Shown here: positions 9,072-16,780 of the stretch, one piece after another
Layout: each line of letters opens with the position of its first letter
Position numbering within the stretch: position 1 is the stretch's first letter
Assembly: GCA_045545735.1 (NCBI GenBank)
Contig: JAZQBM010000010.1
Coordinates: forward strand, 62,001 to 126,000
Source of the DNA: Fimenecus sp045545735
GTDB lineage: Bacteria > Bacillota > Clostridia > Oscillospirales > Acutalibacteraceae
Direction: 5' to 3'
DNA: 64,000 nt
Position numbers and translations under genes: made by a program
The notes under the pieces: model-generated
What the model was told of the DNA's origin: nothing
The model's input: only the letters and a program-made list of their open reading frames with translations
Databases searched by the model: none

Positions 9072-9089
9072 TATGAATAAATATTCAGT
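9072..9089. promoter_or_regulatory. Putative ARG box 2 (ArgR/AhrC operator)
   Basis: TATGAATAAATATTCAGT is a near-palindrome (TGAAT..ATTCA) matching the universal ARG box pattern. With box 1 it forms a pair spaced by about three helical turns, the usual arrangement for an ArgR hexamer. Confidence 0.6.
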
Positions 9090-9176
9090 TTTTATGCATT
9101 TTGATTACATATTTTCGCAATTTTATACATTTATACATAATATAATGTATAAAAATTAGTTTTTAAGTATAAAAAA

Positions 9177-9200
9177 TGGTGGAGAAACTTTTCTCCACCA
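9177..9200 (-). terminator. Rho-independent terminator
   Basis: TGGTGGAGAAA pairs with TTTCTCCACCA. On the minus strand six T residues follow. It lies 9 bases after the stop of the 584-residue membrane protein gene. Confidence 0.85.
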
Positions 9201-9208
9201 TATAATAA

Positions 9209-10963
9209 TTATTTAACAGCCAAAACTGTTATAATTTCGCCTTTAGCATCTTTATCTACTGTAAATGTGATTGTGTCGCCTGCATTGAGAATTACAATTC
9301 TTTCTGCATCTTTAACTGCAACCTTGTAATATGTTGCATTGTCTTGAAGTTTGATATAGAAATAAGTTTCGCCACCTGTGATAATACTTCTTATTTCTTC
9401 TACTGTACCTGTAACGTCAACAGTTTCAACCTTTGGTGCATCAGGAGTTTCTTCCTCACCCATTGAATCAACATCAACGTCTACATTAACACCGTTCTTT
9501 TCAAGTTCATTAGCATAATTTTCAGTACACTCTGCAAGGCTTGAACCAACACCAACGATTGTTGACTGCTCAACATTAACCATAGCGTACATTTTTACAA
9601 GTTGGCTTGAATCTTTAAGTGCCATAAAGTAAGTAGGTTCACCACTTACATTGAGAAGAATTGGAAATGTTGCAGTGTAGCCATACTGCTGAACTTTACC
9701 TTGTGCAGATGTTCTTGCGGTTTCTTCCAAAGCACCTGCTTGTTGATAATAAACAGCTTCTTTAGTTCTCTGGTTAATAAGAATAAATCCTATAATTGAC
9801 TGGTCAGAACTAATTGAAGTAACGCCTGTATACATATAAACGTCATCATTAAGTGCTAAATAATTATAACCTGATGATGTTACTTTTACATTTTCCTGAC
9901 CAATAATTGAATTCCAGAAACCATTGTTGTACTTACCGTAATAGTTATACTGCTGATTAACAATATTTGCAGAATAAACTTGGTCAAGCCATTGGAATTC
10001 TTTATCTGTCACGAACTTATCTGTTGGGAGTTTTGTTGTGCCGTCAAGGCTTGTTGACACAAGAATTGTATCACCATTGATTGAATCAACAATAACTGCA
10101 CCGATTACATCTGTACCGCCAAAAAGTCCGATTGTTTTATCAAGTACAGGAACAATCCAATATGGTCTTCCTGTTTCATCAATTTCAAATGATGGCTCGT
10201 CAAGAATTAATGACGGATACTTAAAACGCACGTGACGGATGAGGTATTCATTAAAATGCTCAGCAGGTGAATACTTCATACCCTCTTCAAGTCTTACTGT
10301 TTCAGCCTTTTGAGTTGTCATATCAACAATAATATATGCAGGAATACCGTCTTTAGTATTCTTCAACCATTTGAACACATCGCCGTAATCAAGTGACTGA
10401 ACGCGAACGGGAGTTCCTTGATAGTTAATCTGTGTTGAATAATATGAGTTTACAACGAACTGTGAAACATAGTCAGAAAGTTCACCAAGTGCACGTGTTG
10501 CAATCATATTTGATGAATCTTTATCAAGACGTGGAACACTTTGGAAATCGATTTCCGCAATTTCCTCTGCAAAGTCGCCTTCTTTAACTGTAATAATCTC
10601 GGCATAATCTTTTGCACGGAAAATTTCTGCACCAACAAGATAACCGATACCTACAACTACTGCAAGTACAAGAATAAGTGCGATTGGAATTTTAACCTTA
10701 TTCTTTGCATATTCCATATATTCGGGACGGAAATATGCTTTTGAAAGCACACCGAAAATACCGATATACGCAACAAGAAGAATACCGATATAAATGTATA
10801 ACTCGATTGCTTTTAAGTTAAGTGCAGGGAGCATAGCGTAATATACAACTGCACCTACTACCAAAGTAAGTACAAGACTTATAATAATTCTTTTAAGAGT
10901 GCTTCCCTTTGGTGTTTCGGGAACAACGTTTTTACCGCTGAAATCAACATTAATTGGGTCCAT
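9209..10963 (-). CDS. Conserved membrane protein of unknown function, large extracytoplasmic domain
   Basis: 584 residues. Three hydrophobic helices are visible near residues 24-45, 55-75 and 90-112, after a short cytoplasmic N-terminus. The remaining 470 residues are a soluble, aromatic- and Tyr/Asn-rich region with no transporter or enzyme motif I know. Two stretches, YIIVDMTTQKAETVRL and GFILINQRTKEAVYY, look like related sheet-forming repeats, reminiscent of PepSY-type domains. An acidic linker (about 495-515) precedes a C-terminal domain that could be an OB-fold. I believe homologues occur widely in Clostridia, but cannot name a function. It stands alone with its own terminator. Confidence 0.8.
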   Translation of the reverse strand: MDPINVDFSGKNVVPETPKGSTLKRIIISLVLTLVVGAVVYYAMLPALNLKAIELYIYIGILLVAYIGIFGVLSKAYFRPEYMEYAKNKVKIPIALILVLAVVVGIGYLVGAEIFRAKDYAEIITVKEGDFAEEIAEIDFQSVPRLDKDSSNMIATRALGELSDYVSQFVVNSYYSTQINYQGTPVRVQSLDYGDVFKWLKNTKDGIPAYIIVDMTTQKAETVRLEEGMKYSPAEHFNEYLIRHVRFKYPSLILDEPSFEIDETGRPYWIVPVLDKTIGLFGGTDVIGAVIVDSINGDTILVSTSLDGTTKLPTDKFVTDKEFQWLDQVYSANIVNQQYNYYGKYNNGFWNSIIGQENVKVTSSGYNYLALNDDVYMYTGVTSISSDQSIIGFILINQRTKEAVYYQQAGALEETARTSAQGKVQQYGYTATFPILLNVSGEPTYFMALKDSSQLVKMYAMVNVEQSTIVGVGSSLAECTENYANELEKNGVNVDVDVDSMGEEETPDAPKVETVDVTGTVEEIRSIITGGETYFYIKLQDNATYYKVAVKDAERIVILNAGDTITFTVDKDAKGEIITVLAVK

Positions 10964-11054
10964 AATAATACCTCTTTTCCAATTATTGTAATTAGTATAT
11001 CATACATTGTTGTAAAAATACAACAAGTAAATACAAAATTAAATTATAAATGAA

Positions 11055-11074
11055 CGGGTAAGAAAACTTACCCG
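11055..11074 (-). terminator. Hairpin after nth
   Basis: CGGGTAAG pairs with CTTACCCG around AAAA. On the minus strand a moderately T-rich stretch follows. It lies 7 bases downstream of the endonuclease III stop. Confidence 0.55.
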
Positions 11075-11080
11075 CAAAAT

Positions 11081-11710
11081 TCATTTTATGATTTTTTTAC
11101 AAACCTCGTTCAAACAACAGTTTTCGCAATCTGCTTTTCGGGCGGTACATACTGCCCTGCCGTGTAGTACTGCACGATGACAAAAATCGTTACTTTCTTC
11201 GGGTGGCAGTATTTTCTTTAATTCCATCTCAACTTTTTTAGGGTCTTTAGTATCAACTAAACCCATTCTGTTTGCAAGTCGAATTAAATGAGTATCTGCC
11301 ACAACTGCAGGCTTGCCGTAAACATCACCCACAATTAAGTTTGCAGTTTTTCTGCCTACGCCTTGCAAAGACGTTAAATCGTCAATATTATCGGGAACAA
11401 CTCCGCCGAAACGGTCACGCACTCCCCTTGCCATTTCAATAATATCACGAGCTTTACCGTGATAAAATCCACAGGAATGAATAATATTTTCAATATCTTT
11501 AACATCTGCATTCACATAGTCGTCAAGCGTTCTGTACTTACTAAAAAGTGCGGGGGTTACTAAATTAACCCTCGCATCTGTACACTGTGCCGAAAGACGA
11601 GTTGCAACAAGAAGTTCGAAGGGATTTTCTGCCACAAGTGAGCAGATTGCATCAGGATATTCCTTTTTAAGCCCCTCCACAAGAAGTCTTGCACGTTCTT
11701 TTTTAGTCAT
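11081..11710 (-). CDS. nth: Endonuclease III (DNA glycosylase/AP lyase)
   Basis: It removes oxidised pyrimidines and cuts the resulting abasic site in base-excision repair. The helix-hairpin-helix LQGVGRKTA carries catalytic Lys121, and Asp139 lies in VVADTH. The C-terminal [4Fe-4S] loop has the C-x6-C-x2-C-x5-C spacing. Length (209 residues) is typical. Its ribosome binding site lies in the end of the upstream XRE gene, three bases away, so the two are likely coupled. Confidence 0.97.
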   Translation of the reverse strand: MTKKERARLLVEGLKKEYPDAICSLVAENPFELLVATRLSAQCTDARVNLVTPALFSKYRTLDDYVNADVKDIENIIHSCGFYHGKARDIIEMARGVRDRFGGVVPDNIDDLTSLQGVGRKTANLIVGDVYGKPAVVADTHLIRLANRMGLVDTKDPKKVEMELKKILPPEESNDFCHRAVLHGRAVCTARKADCENCCLNEVCKKIIK

Positions 11711-11713
11711 AAA

Positions 11714-11938
11714 TTACTCCGGATAATTCATATTATTGGGAAGTCCCAATAAAAAGTCTGCTGAAACATTAAAATACTTGCAAAGGGCAACAATATCTTT
11801 AAGGCTTGGCTCAGTTGTGCCTGTTTCTAAAAATGAAACTTTACGCTGAGTAATACCAAGTGCATTTGCCAAATCCTTTTGAGTTATTGTTGGAATTTTT
11901 GCACATCTTAAATATTTTAATCTATCATGAAATTGCAT
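11714..11938 (-). CDS. Small XRE-family helix-turn-helix regulator
   Basis: A 74-residue protein that is almost entirely one HTH_3/XRE domain (TQKDLANALGITQRKVSFLE is the helix-turn-helix). The start at 11938 follows GAGGGTG; a longer reading to 12025 would add an implausible Trp/Cys-rich leader. It sits immediately upstream of nth and divergent from a flavin reductase gene. Regulation of either neighbour is possible but not shown. Confidence 0.8.
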   Translation of the reverse strand: MQFHDRLKYLRCAKIPTITQKDLANALGITQRKVSFLETGTTEPSLKDIVALCKYFNVSADFLLGLPNNMNYPE

Positions 11939-12150
11939 TTCTACACCCTCAAATAACCACATTAATACGTAGTCAAAAATAATCGCCCAACAACCACTGG
12001 TGAGGGCGTGGGAATATAATATCACAATTTTTGTTTTAATAAAAGATGTAGTTTAAAAATAACTATACAAATTTTTTTGCATAATTTTGGTAAGTTTTAC
12101 AAACTTTTTCAACATTTGAACAAAGTTGAAAATTATCTATTGTTATTAAC

Positions 12151-12179
12151 TTGTTTTTTGTAAAACGAGAGTATATAAT
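12151..12179 (+). promoter_or_regulatory. Probable promoter of the flavin reductase gene
   Basis: -35 TTGTTT (12151-12156), 17-bp spacer, -10 TATAAT (12174-12179). About 25 bases remain to the start codon, including the ribosome binding site AAGGGG. Confidence 0.6.
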
Positions 12180-12208
12180 AAATACAATTAATATAAGGGG
12201 TAATTCAT

Positions 12209-12709
12209 ATGCAGAAAGAAATCAACGTAAGAGATTTAAAAGACAATTTTGTTAAAATGATTAGTAACGACTGGGCACTTCTTACCGCAGGCAAAAGTGA
12301 TACTTTTAACACTATGACTGTAAGTTGGGGCGGAATTGGTGAACTTTGGAACAAAGATGTTTGCTTTGTATTTGTCCGTCCACAGCGATACACCTATGAA
12401 TTCATAGAAAAGAATGATTATTTTTCACTTTCATTCTTTGGTGGGGAATATAAAAAAGAATTAGGTATTTGTGGCAGTAAATCAGGCCGTGATATTGATA
12501 AAATCGCAGAAACAGGATTTACTCCTATTGATTTTGGTGAAACAGTCGGCTTTGAACAAGCAAAAGTAAATGTTATTCTCAAAAAGCTTGCATATCAGGA
12601 TATAAAACCTGACGGATTTCTTGACGAGTCAATTATGAACAACTACGCTAATAACGATTTTCATAGAGTTTATGTTGGAGAGATTGTGAAAGTAATAATA
12701 GAGGAATAA
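12209..12709 (+). CDS. Flavin reductase-like (FMN-binding split-barrel) protein
   Basis: 166 residues of the DIM6/NTAB or flavoredoxin type. The hallmarks are the N-terminal NTMTVSWGGIGELW strand-loop and VRPQRYTYEFIEKNDYFSLSFF, the region that binds FMN phosphate in this family. It probably reduces FMN or shuttles electrons with a bound flavin; the partner is unknown. AAGGGG precedes the ATG. The gene is monocistronic, ending at a bidirectional terminator. Confidence 0.85.
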   Translation: MQKEINVRDLKDNFVKMISNDWALLTAGKSDTFNTMTVSWGGIGELWNKDVCFVFVRPQRYTYEFIEKNDYFSLSFFGGEYKKELGICGSKSGRDIDKIAETGFTPIDFGETVGFEQAKVNVILKKLAYQDIKPDGFLDESIMNNYANNDFHRVYVGEIVKVIIEE

Positions 12710-12720
12710 AAAACAAAAAA

Positions 12721-12746
12721 CGATACAGAGTACAAACTCTGTATCG
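12721..12746. terminator. Bidirectional terminator
   Basis: CGATACAGAGT-ACAA-ACTCTGTATCG, an 11-bp perfect stem flanked by A-run and T-run, serving the convergent flavin reductase and XRE genes. Confidence 0.9.
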
Positions 12747-12748
12747 TT

Positions 12749-12979
12749 TTACTTTTCATAAAACAAATCATCAAAAGAAACTTTTAAAATTTCTTTAATA
12801 CATCTTAACTCATCAGGGTAAATATGGCGTTGACCAACTTCGATTTTTGCAACAGAACTTCGTGTTATATCACACCCCATTGTCTGTAGCTTGGCTGCCA
12901 GTTGTTCTTGAGTCATTGGTTTACTTTCCCTAAACGACTTTATTCTGTTGCCTATTTCCTTTTCATAAATAGCATCCAT
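12749..12979 (-). CDS. Small XRE-family helix-turn-helix regulator
   Basis: 76 residues containing a single XRE DNA-binding domain (MTQEQLAAKLQTMGCDITRS with the following recognition helix). The ATG at 12979 follows GGGTGAC; an in-frame GTG at 12988 belongs to that ribosome binding site. The gene is divergent from a small cysteine-rich protein gene and a palindrome (13050-13067) lies between them, suggesting local autoregulation. Confidence 0.8.
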   Translation of the reverse strand: MDAIYEKEIGNRIKSFRESKPMTQEQLAAKLQTMGCDITRSSVAKIEVGQRHIYPDELRCIKEILKVSFDDLFYEK

Positions 12980-13049
12980 AAATGTCACCCTTGCACTTAA
13001 ATAAGAACAATTTTCTTGGCATTATTTTAACCTTATGATAGTATAAATT

Positions 13050-13067
13050 TGCACCGATATAGGTGCA
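13050..13067. promoter_or_regulatory. Palindromic candidate operator
   Basis: TGCACC-GATATA-GGTGCA, a perfect 6+6 inverted repeat with 6-bp spacer, between the divergent XRE gene and small cysteine-rich gene. A TATAAA-like -10 lies just upstream at 13042-13047. Confidence 0.45.
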
Positions 13068-13098
13068 CAAACTATTTAAATTTAAGGGTAAAACAGTT

Positions 13099-13338
13099 AT
13101 GAAATGTAAAAATAGATTATGTGTTTATCATAAAAATGACGAATGTATAATAAAAAATGAAATTGAACTTGATTGGCACGGACTTTGCAAAAACATGATT
13201 CCTATTAGCATTACTGAACAAAGTCTTCGCTATGAAAAGTTGGTTACAAAATTACAAATTGAAGACGGCAATCATTGTCTTGACAATCAAACTGGAATTG
13301 TCCGACTCATAGACAACAATTATTCAGGCAATTCTTGA
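13099..13338 (+). CDS. Small cysteine-rich protein, possibly metal-binding
   Basis: 79 residues. The N-terminal half has the pattern MKCKNRLC...ECIIKNEIELDW...LC, with four cysteines spaced like the metal-binding DUF1540-type proteins found in Clostridia and their phages. The second half is charged and featureless. The ATG at 13099 follows AAGGGT; an upstream ATG at 13063 lies partly in the palindrome and lacks a site. Function unknown; pairing with the divergent XRE gene is the only context. Confidence 0.6.
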   Translation: MKCKNRLCVYHKNDECIIKNEIELDWHGLCKNMIPISITEQSLRYEKLVTKLQIEDGNHCLDNQTGIVRLIDNNYSGNS

Positions 13339-13360
13339 ATCACCACTACCATTCTACATT

Positions 13361-13393
13361 AAAAAAGGACTGATTTTTTAATCAGTCCTTTTT
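13361..13393. terminator. Bidirectional terminator
   Basis: AAGGACTGAT pairs with ATCAGTCCTT, flanked by six A on one side and five T on the other. It serves the convergent small cysteine-rich gene and the thioredoxin gene. Confidence 0.85.
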
Positions 13394-13394
13394 C

Positions 13395-13706
13395 TCATTC
13401 TTCTACAAATTCTGCGATTTGATGTTTTTCTTTTGCACCGACAAAACGTTTTGTTTCTTGTCCGTTTTCAAAAAGAAGTACTGTTGGAATACTCATAACG
13501 CCGAATGTAAGAGCCAAATCAGTTGCCTCATCAACATTGAGTTTACAAACTTTTACTTTATCGGTTTCTTCTGCGAATGCTTCAAGTTCAGGTGCCATCA
13601 TCATACATGGTCCGCACCAATCAGCGTACATATCAAGAAGTACGGGCTTTTCTGAACGCAAAACTTCTTGTGCAAAATTATCAAGATTAACTTTAATTAC
13701 TGCCAT
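13395..13706 (-). CDS. Thioredoxin
   Basis: 103-residue thioredoxin fold with the redox-active WCGPC (Cys31, Cys34) and the cis-proline segment MSIPTVLLF. It reduces disulfides in the cytosol. Its ATG overlaps the stop of the upstream flavoprotein gene (TAATG), so the two are translationally coupled, suggesting a shared electron-transfer role. No thioredoxin reductase is present in the window, so it may be a secondary thioredoxin and not the housekeeping TrxA. Confidence 0.93.
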   Translation of the reverse strand: MAVIKVNLDNFAQEVLRSEKPVLLDMYADWCGPCMMMAPELEAFAEETDKVKVCKLNVDEATDLALTFGVMSIPTVLLFENGQETKRFVGAKEKHQIAEFVEE

Positions 13707-14296
13707 TATCTAACACTCCTATATAATGCTGCGGCTCTGTCAACATCTGTTTTGTCAACACCGCATTTATCTGTATTACGAGCAAGCATTGAGCCTTTAA
13801 GTTCAATATTAAGTACCGTAAACGCCTGCAAAAGTTGATGCTTAATAACTTCAAAACCAACTTCACCGTCGCTACCGCTTGTCACAATAAGTACTGCTTT
13901 ACGGGGCTTTTCAATCGGGTGTTTCATATTACGACGGAAACGAGCCTCATAATAACGCTGAAAACGGTCAATAAGTGCTTTAAAGGGAGCGGGTACACCC
14001 ATAAAATAAATTGGTGTTGCAAACACAATTACATCTGCAGTTTCAAACTTTTTGAAAAATTCCTCTAAATCTTTTTTCGAGCAACCATTACCTGCTTTGC
14101 AGTAACCACAAGCGTTACAAGGAATTGGATTTAACTCATAAAGATTTATAATTTCAATATTTGTACCTTTTGGGAATTCACGAAGAAGTGTGCCCAAAAG
14201 TTTTGCAGTATATCCGGTTTTTCTTGGAGAAGCCATAAGGGCTAACACTTTTGTACCGTTAGAAAAATCCTCGGTATTACCGTAACCTAAAATCAT
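13706..14296 (-). CDS. Iron-sulfur flavoprotein / NAD(P)H-dependent FMN reductase family
   Basis: 196-residue flavodoxin-fold protein. SPRKTGYT (residues 23-30) is the FMN-phosphate loop. The compact cluster Cys60-x2-Cys63-x2-Cys66-x5-Cys72 matches the unusual [4Fe-4S] motif of archaeal and clostridial Isf proteins. FATPIYFMGVPAPFKALIDR is typical of the family. It probably transfers electrons between ferredoxin-type donors and a two-electron acceptor; coupling with the thioredoxin gene points to an oxidative or thiol-redox role. The precise acceptor is unknown. Confidence 0.85.
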   Translation of the reverse strand: MILGYGNTEDFSNGTKVLALMASPRKTGYTAKLLGTLLREFPKGTNIEIINLYELNPIPCNACGYCKAGNGCSKKDLEEFFKKFETADVIVFATPIYFMGVPAPFKALIDRFQRYYEARFRRNMKHPIEKPRKAVLIVTSGSDGEVGFEVIKHQLLQAFTVLNIELKGSMLARNTDKCGVDKTDVDRAAALYRSVR

Positions 14297-14300
14297 TTTA

Positions 14301-16070
14301 TTATTCCTCTGTTTTTTCTTCTGTTTCAGTATTATTCTTTTTCTTCATATTTGCGTGACGCTTGATTTTCTTTGTTGTAGTCTTTTCAAATTCTTCGTCA
14401 CGAATTTCAATATTTCTGATTTTCTTGTATTTTGGAAGTTTTTTGTTTACATCTTTAACTGCTTCTTCAACAGATTTCTGAACATCTTCTTTTGTAATAT
14501 CCTGACGTTTAAGATTGTTCTTAATCTGCTCATAGTTAGGATAAATTGATGCACTTACATATGTTTCGTCATCAATATCATCACCAAAAACAAGACTTTC
14601 TTCAATAACGGGATTCGTGTTGAGATAATGCTCAACTTCTTCAGGGAAGATGTTTTTACCGTTCTTTGTAACGATAACATTTTTACTTCTGCCTGTAATC
14701 TTATAACAATTATGGCGGTCGCAAGTGCCAAGGTCACCTGTTCTGAACCAACCATCTTCTGTAATAACTTGAGCTGTTGCTTCGGGGTTTTTATAATAAC
14801 CCTTCATAACCATTGGGCCACGCACCCAAATTTCGCCAACGCCTAAATCGTCAGGGTCGTGAATGAATGCCTCAACACTTGGAATTGGTGTGCCGATTGA
14901 ATCAGGCAACATAAGTCTGTCATTATTACACATAACAAGTGGTGCACATTCTGTAAGTCCGTAACCGATATAAAGGTCAATACCCATATGCATAATATCT
15001 TCTGCAACACGAGGGTCAAGAGCCGCAGCCCCTGTAACTATAAGACGGAGTCTGCCACCAAATGTTTCAATAACTTCTGCAAAAAGTTTACGGTCAAGGT
15101 CTTTAATGCCGATTGCTTTACTGAAAATTGACGCGTATTTACCAACTTTGAAAATTAGTTTACCTGCAGTTTTCTCTTCCATCTTCTTCATAATTTTTCC
15201 GTGAACTTTTTCAATAAGAAGCGGAACAGTAATAAATGCAGTTGGTTTTACCTCTTTAAAGTTTCTTGTGATGTAACGAAGTCCATCACAAAAAGCAATA
15301 CAAGCACCACAATAGATAATATAAAGGAAGCCAATTGAGCATTCATAAGTGTGATGAATAGGAAGAATTGAAAGAAGCTGGTCTTCTTCAGTAATTTTAA
15401 TACAACCTGCAGCACCAAGAACAACTGAACAGATATTCTTTTGACTTAAGCAAACACCTTTTGAAACACCTGTTGTACCGGATGTGAAAAGAAGTGCAGT
15501 CATGGCATCAGGGTCAATTGTAATGTCATTAAGAAGTTTTTTACCGCTTCTGTAAAGTTTACGACCAATATCAATATATTCTTCGTAGTCGATTGCACCG
15601 TCGATTTCCACTTCATCAAAGCAAACAAATTTAAAGCCCTCAGGCAATTCATCTTTTCTGTCAACAAGTGATTTGATATATTTCTTGTCACCAAAAATCA
15701 TTGTTGAGTCTGAATCCTTAAGAACGTCGATAATGTTATCAATAGTCAGTTCTTTATCAACGGGAACAATAACATTATTACTGCAAGTAACAGCAAGGTA
15801 AGTTACTGACCATTTATATGAGTTTGCACCAACAACTGCAATATGCTGTCTTGAATAACCATCTGTAATAAGAGTGTTTGCAAGGTAATAAATAGCGTGA
15901 CGGAAATTCTTATAAGTTACCTCATAATAAACACCGTCTTTGTTCTTAAGTTTATATGCAGGACGCTCTGAAAAAAGTTTTTCACTCTGGTCAATTAAGT
16001 CCTTAAAATCCTTAATTTGACGAACCTCATAAAATGGTTCATTTATTGGAAATCGGCTTTGATAACTCAT
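14301..16070 (-). CDS. AMP-dependent synthetase/ligase (long-chain acyl-CoA synthetase-like)
   Basis: 589-residue adenylate-forming enzyme. The phosphate loop LLFTSGTTGVSKGV, the YGLTECAPLV motif and WFRTGDLG are all present, as is the C-terminal VTKNGKNIFPEE hinge region. It should activate a carboxylic acid, most likely a fatty acid, to the acyl-adenylate and then acyl-CoA. The substrate cannot be told from sequence. The C-terminus ends in a Lys/Glu-rich tail. It is 4 bases upstream of the flavoprotein gene and could be cotranscribed with it. Confidence 0.88.
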   Translation of the reverse strand: MSYQSRFPINEPFYEVRQIKDFKDLIDQSEKLFSERPAYKLKNKDGVYYEVTYKNFRHAIYYLANTLITDGYSRQHIAVVGANSYKWSVTYLAVTCSNNVIVPVDKELTIDNIIDVLKDSDSTMIFGDKKYIKSLVDRKDELPEGFKFVCFDEVEIDGAIDYEEYIDIGRKLYRSGKKLLNDITIDPDAMTALLFTSGTTGVSKGVCLSQKNICSVVLGAAGCIKITEEDQLLSILPIHHTYECSIGFLYIIYCGACIAFCDGLRYITRNFKEVKPTAFITVPLLIEKVHGKIMKKMEEKTAGKLIFKVGKYASIFSKAIGIKDLDRKLFAEVIETFGGRLRLIVTGAAALDPRVAEDIMHMGIDLYIGYGLTECAPLVMCNNDRLMLPDSIGTPIPSVEAFIHDPDDLGVGEIWVRGPMVMKGYYKNPEATAQVITEDGWFRTGDLGTCDRHNCYKITGRSKNVIVTKNGKNIFPEEVEHYLNTNPVIEESLVFGDDIDDETYVSASIYPNYEQIKNNLKRQDITKEDVQKSVEEAVKDVNKKLPKYKKIRNIEIRDEEFEKTTTKKIKRHANMKKKNNTETEEKTEE

Positions 16071-16176
16071 TTTATTTACCTCATTCTGTTTGTTTTGATA
16101 AACATAATCAATATATTATATCATATTGTTTCTGTTTTTCAAAGAATAAAATCAAAATTTACACTTTATACACAAA

Positions 16177-16776
16177 TTATGACAAATTTCTTTTTACATT
16201 TTGGACTGCCTCTTTATATTCATCATATGTCATATATGAATTAATTATTTTCAAAAGTGCAGACGAGCTTATTTTTTCAGGCAAATCCAATTCTTTTGCA
16301 AGGGACTTACGGATTTGGCTACTGTTCTCGCCCCCGCTGATTCCGTCTTCAAAAAAATCGGTATGTGTAATTTCCCTGCCCTCTTTTTTGTCATTTTCAG
16401 CACACAACACACCCGCTTTTGTAAGGGCTGACATTATTATTTCGGGTTTCATACCCTCAACGCCTAATTTACCCTCTTTAGAGCTTTCGGTTTTGCGTTT
16501 TTCTTTGCCGTAAATATCGGGAATATACACATTTTTTATATTTTCACTTTTAGTAATGCCGTTTATAAAATTGCGGATTTTAAAACCTGCAGAATCGGAA
16601 TCGGTCATTATAATAATTCCACGTTTTTCACTTAAAAAACGGATAAGCTTTTGTTTTTCTTTATCTTTGAATATAGCAAAGCCATCAGTTTCAATAATTA
16701 CTGTATCAACAATTGCCGACAACTTTATTTTATCGTATTTGCCTTCAACTATAACTGCTTCTTTTATTTTAATCAT
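16177..16776 (-). CDS. rnmV: Ribonuclease M5 (5S rRNA maturation)
   Basis: 199 residues. The N-terminal TOPRIM domain shows the catalytic Glu in VEGKYDK and the TDSDSAG acidic motif. It is followed by a C-terminal domain of the DUF4093 type found in RNase M5 proteins. The enzyme trims precursor 5S rRNA. It is 4 bases downstream of holA. In Bacillus rnmV neighbours ksgA; here it follows the DNA polymerase delta subunit gene instead. Confidence 0.85.
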   Translation of the reverse strand: MIKIKEAVIVEGKYDKIKLSAIVDTVIIETDGFAIFKDKEKQKLIRFLSEKRGIIIMTDSDSAGFKIRNFINGITKSENIKNVYIPDIYGKEKRKTESSKEGKLGVEGMKPEIIMSALTKAGVLCAENDKKEGREITHTDFFEDGISGGENSSQIRKSLAKELDLPEKISSSALLKIINSYMTYDEYKEAVQNVKRNLS

Positions 16777-16780
16777 AACA

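Noticed and set aside
8929..9159. 76-codon plus-strand frame rich in Phe and Ile upstream of argG
   Set aside because: It overlaps the arginine promoter and ARG boxes and its composition reflects AT-rich non-coding DNA.
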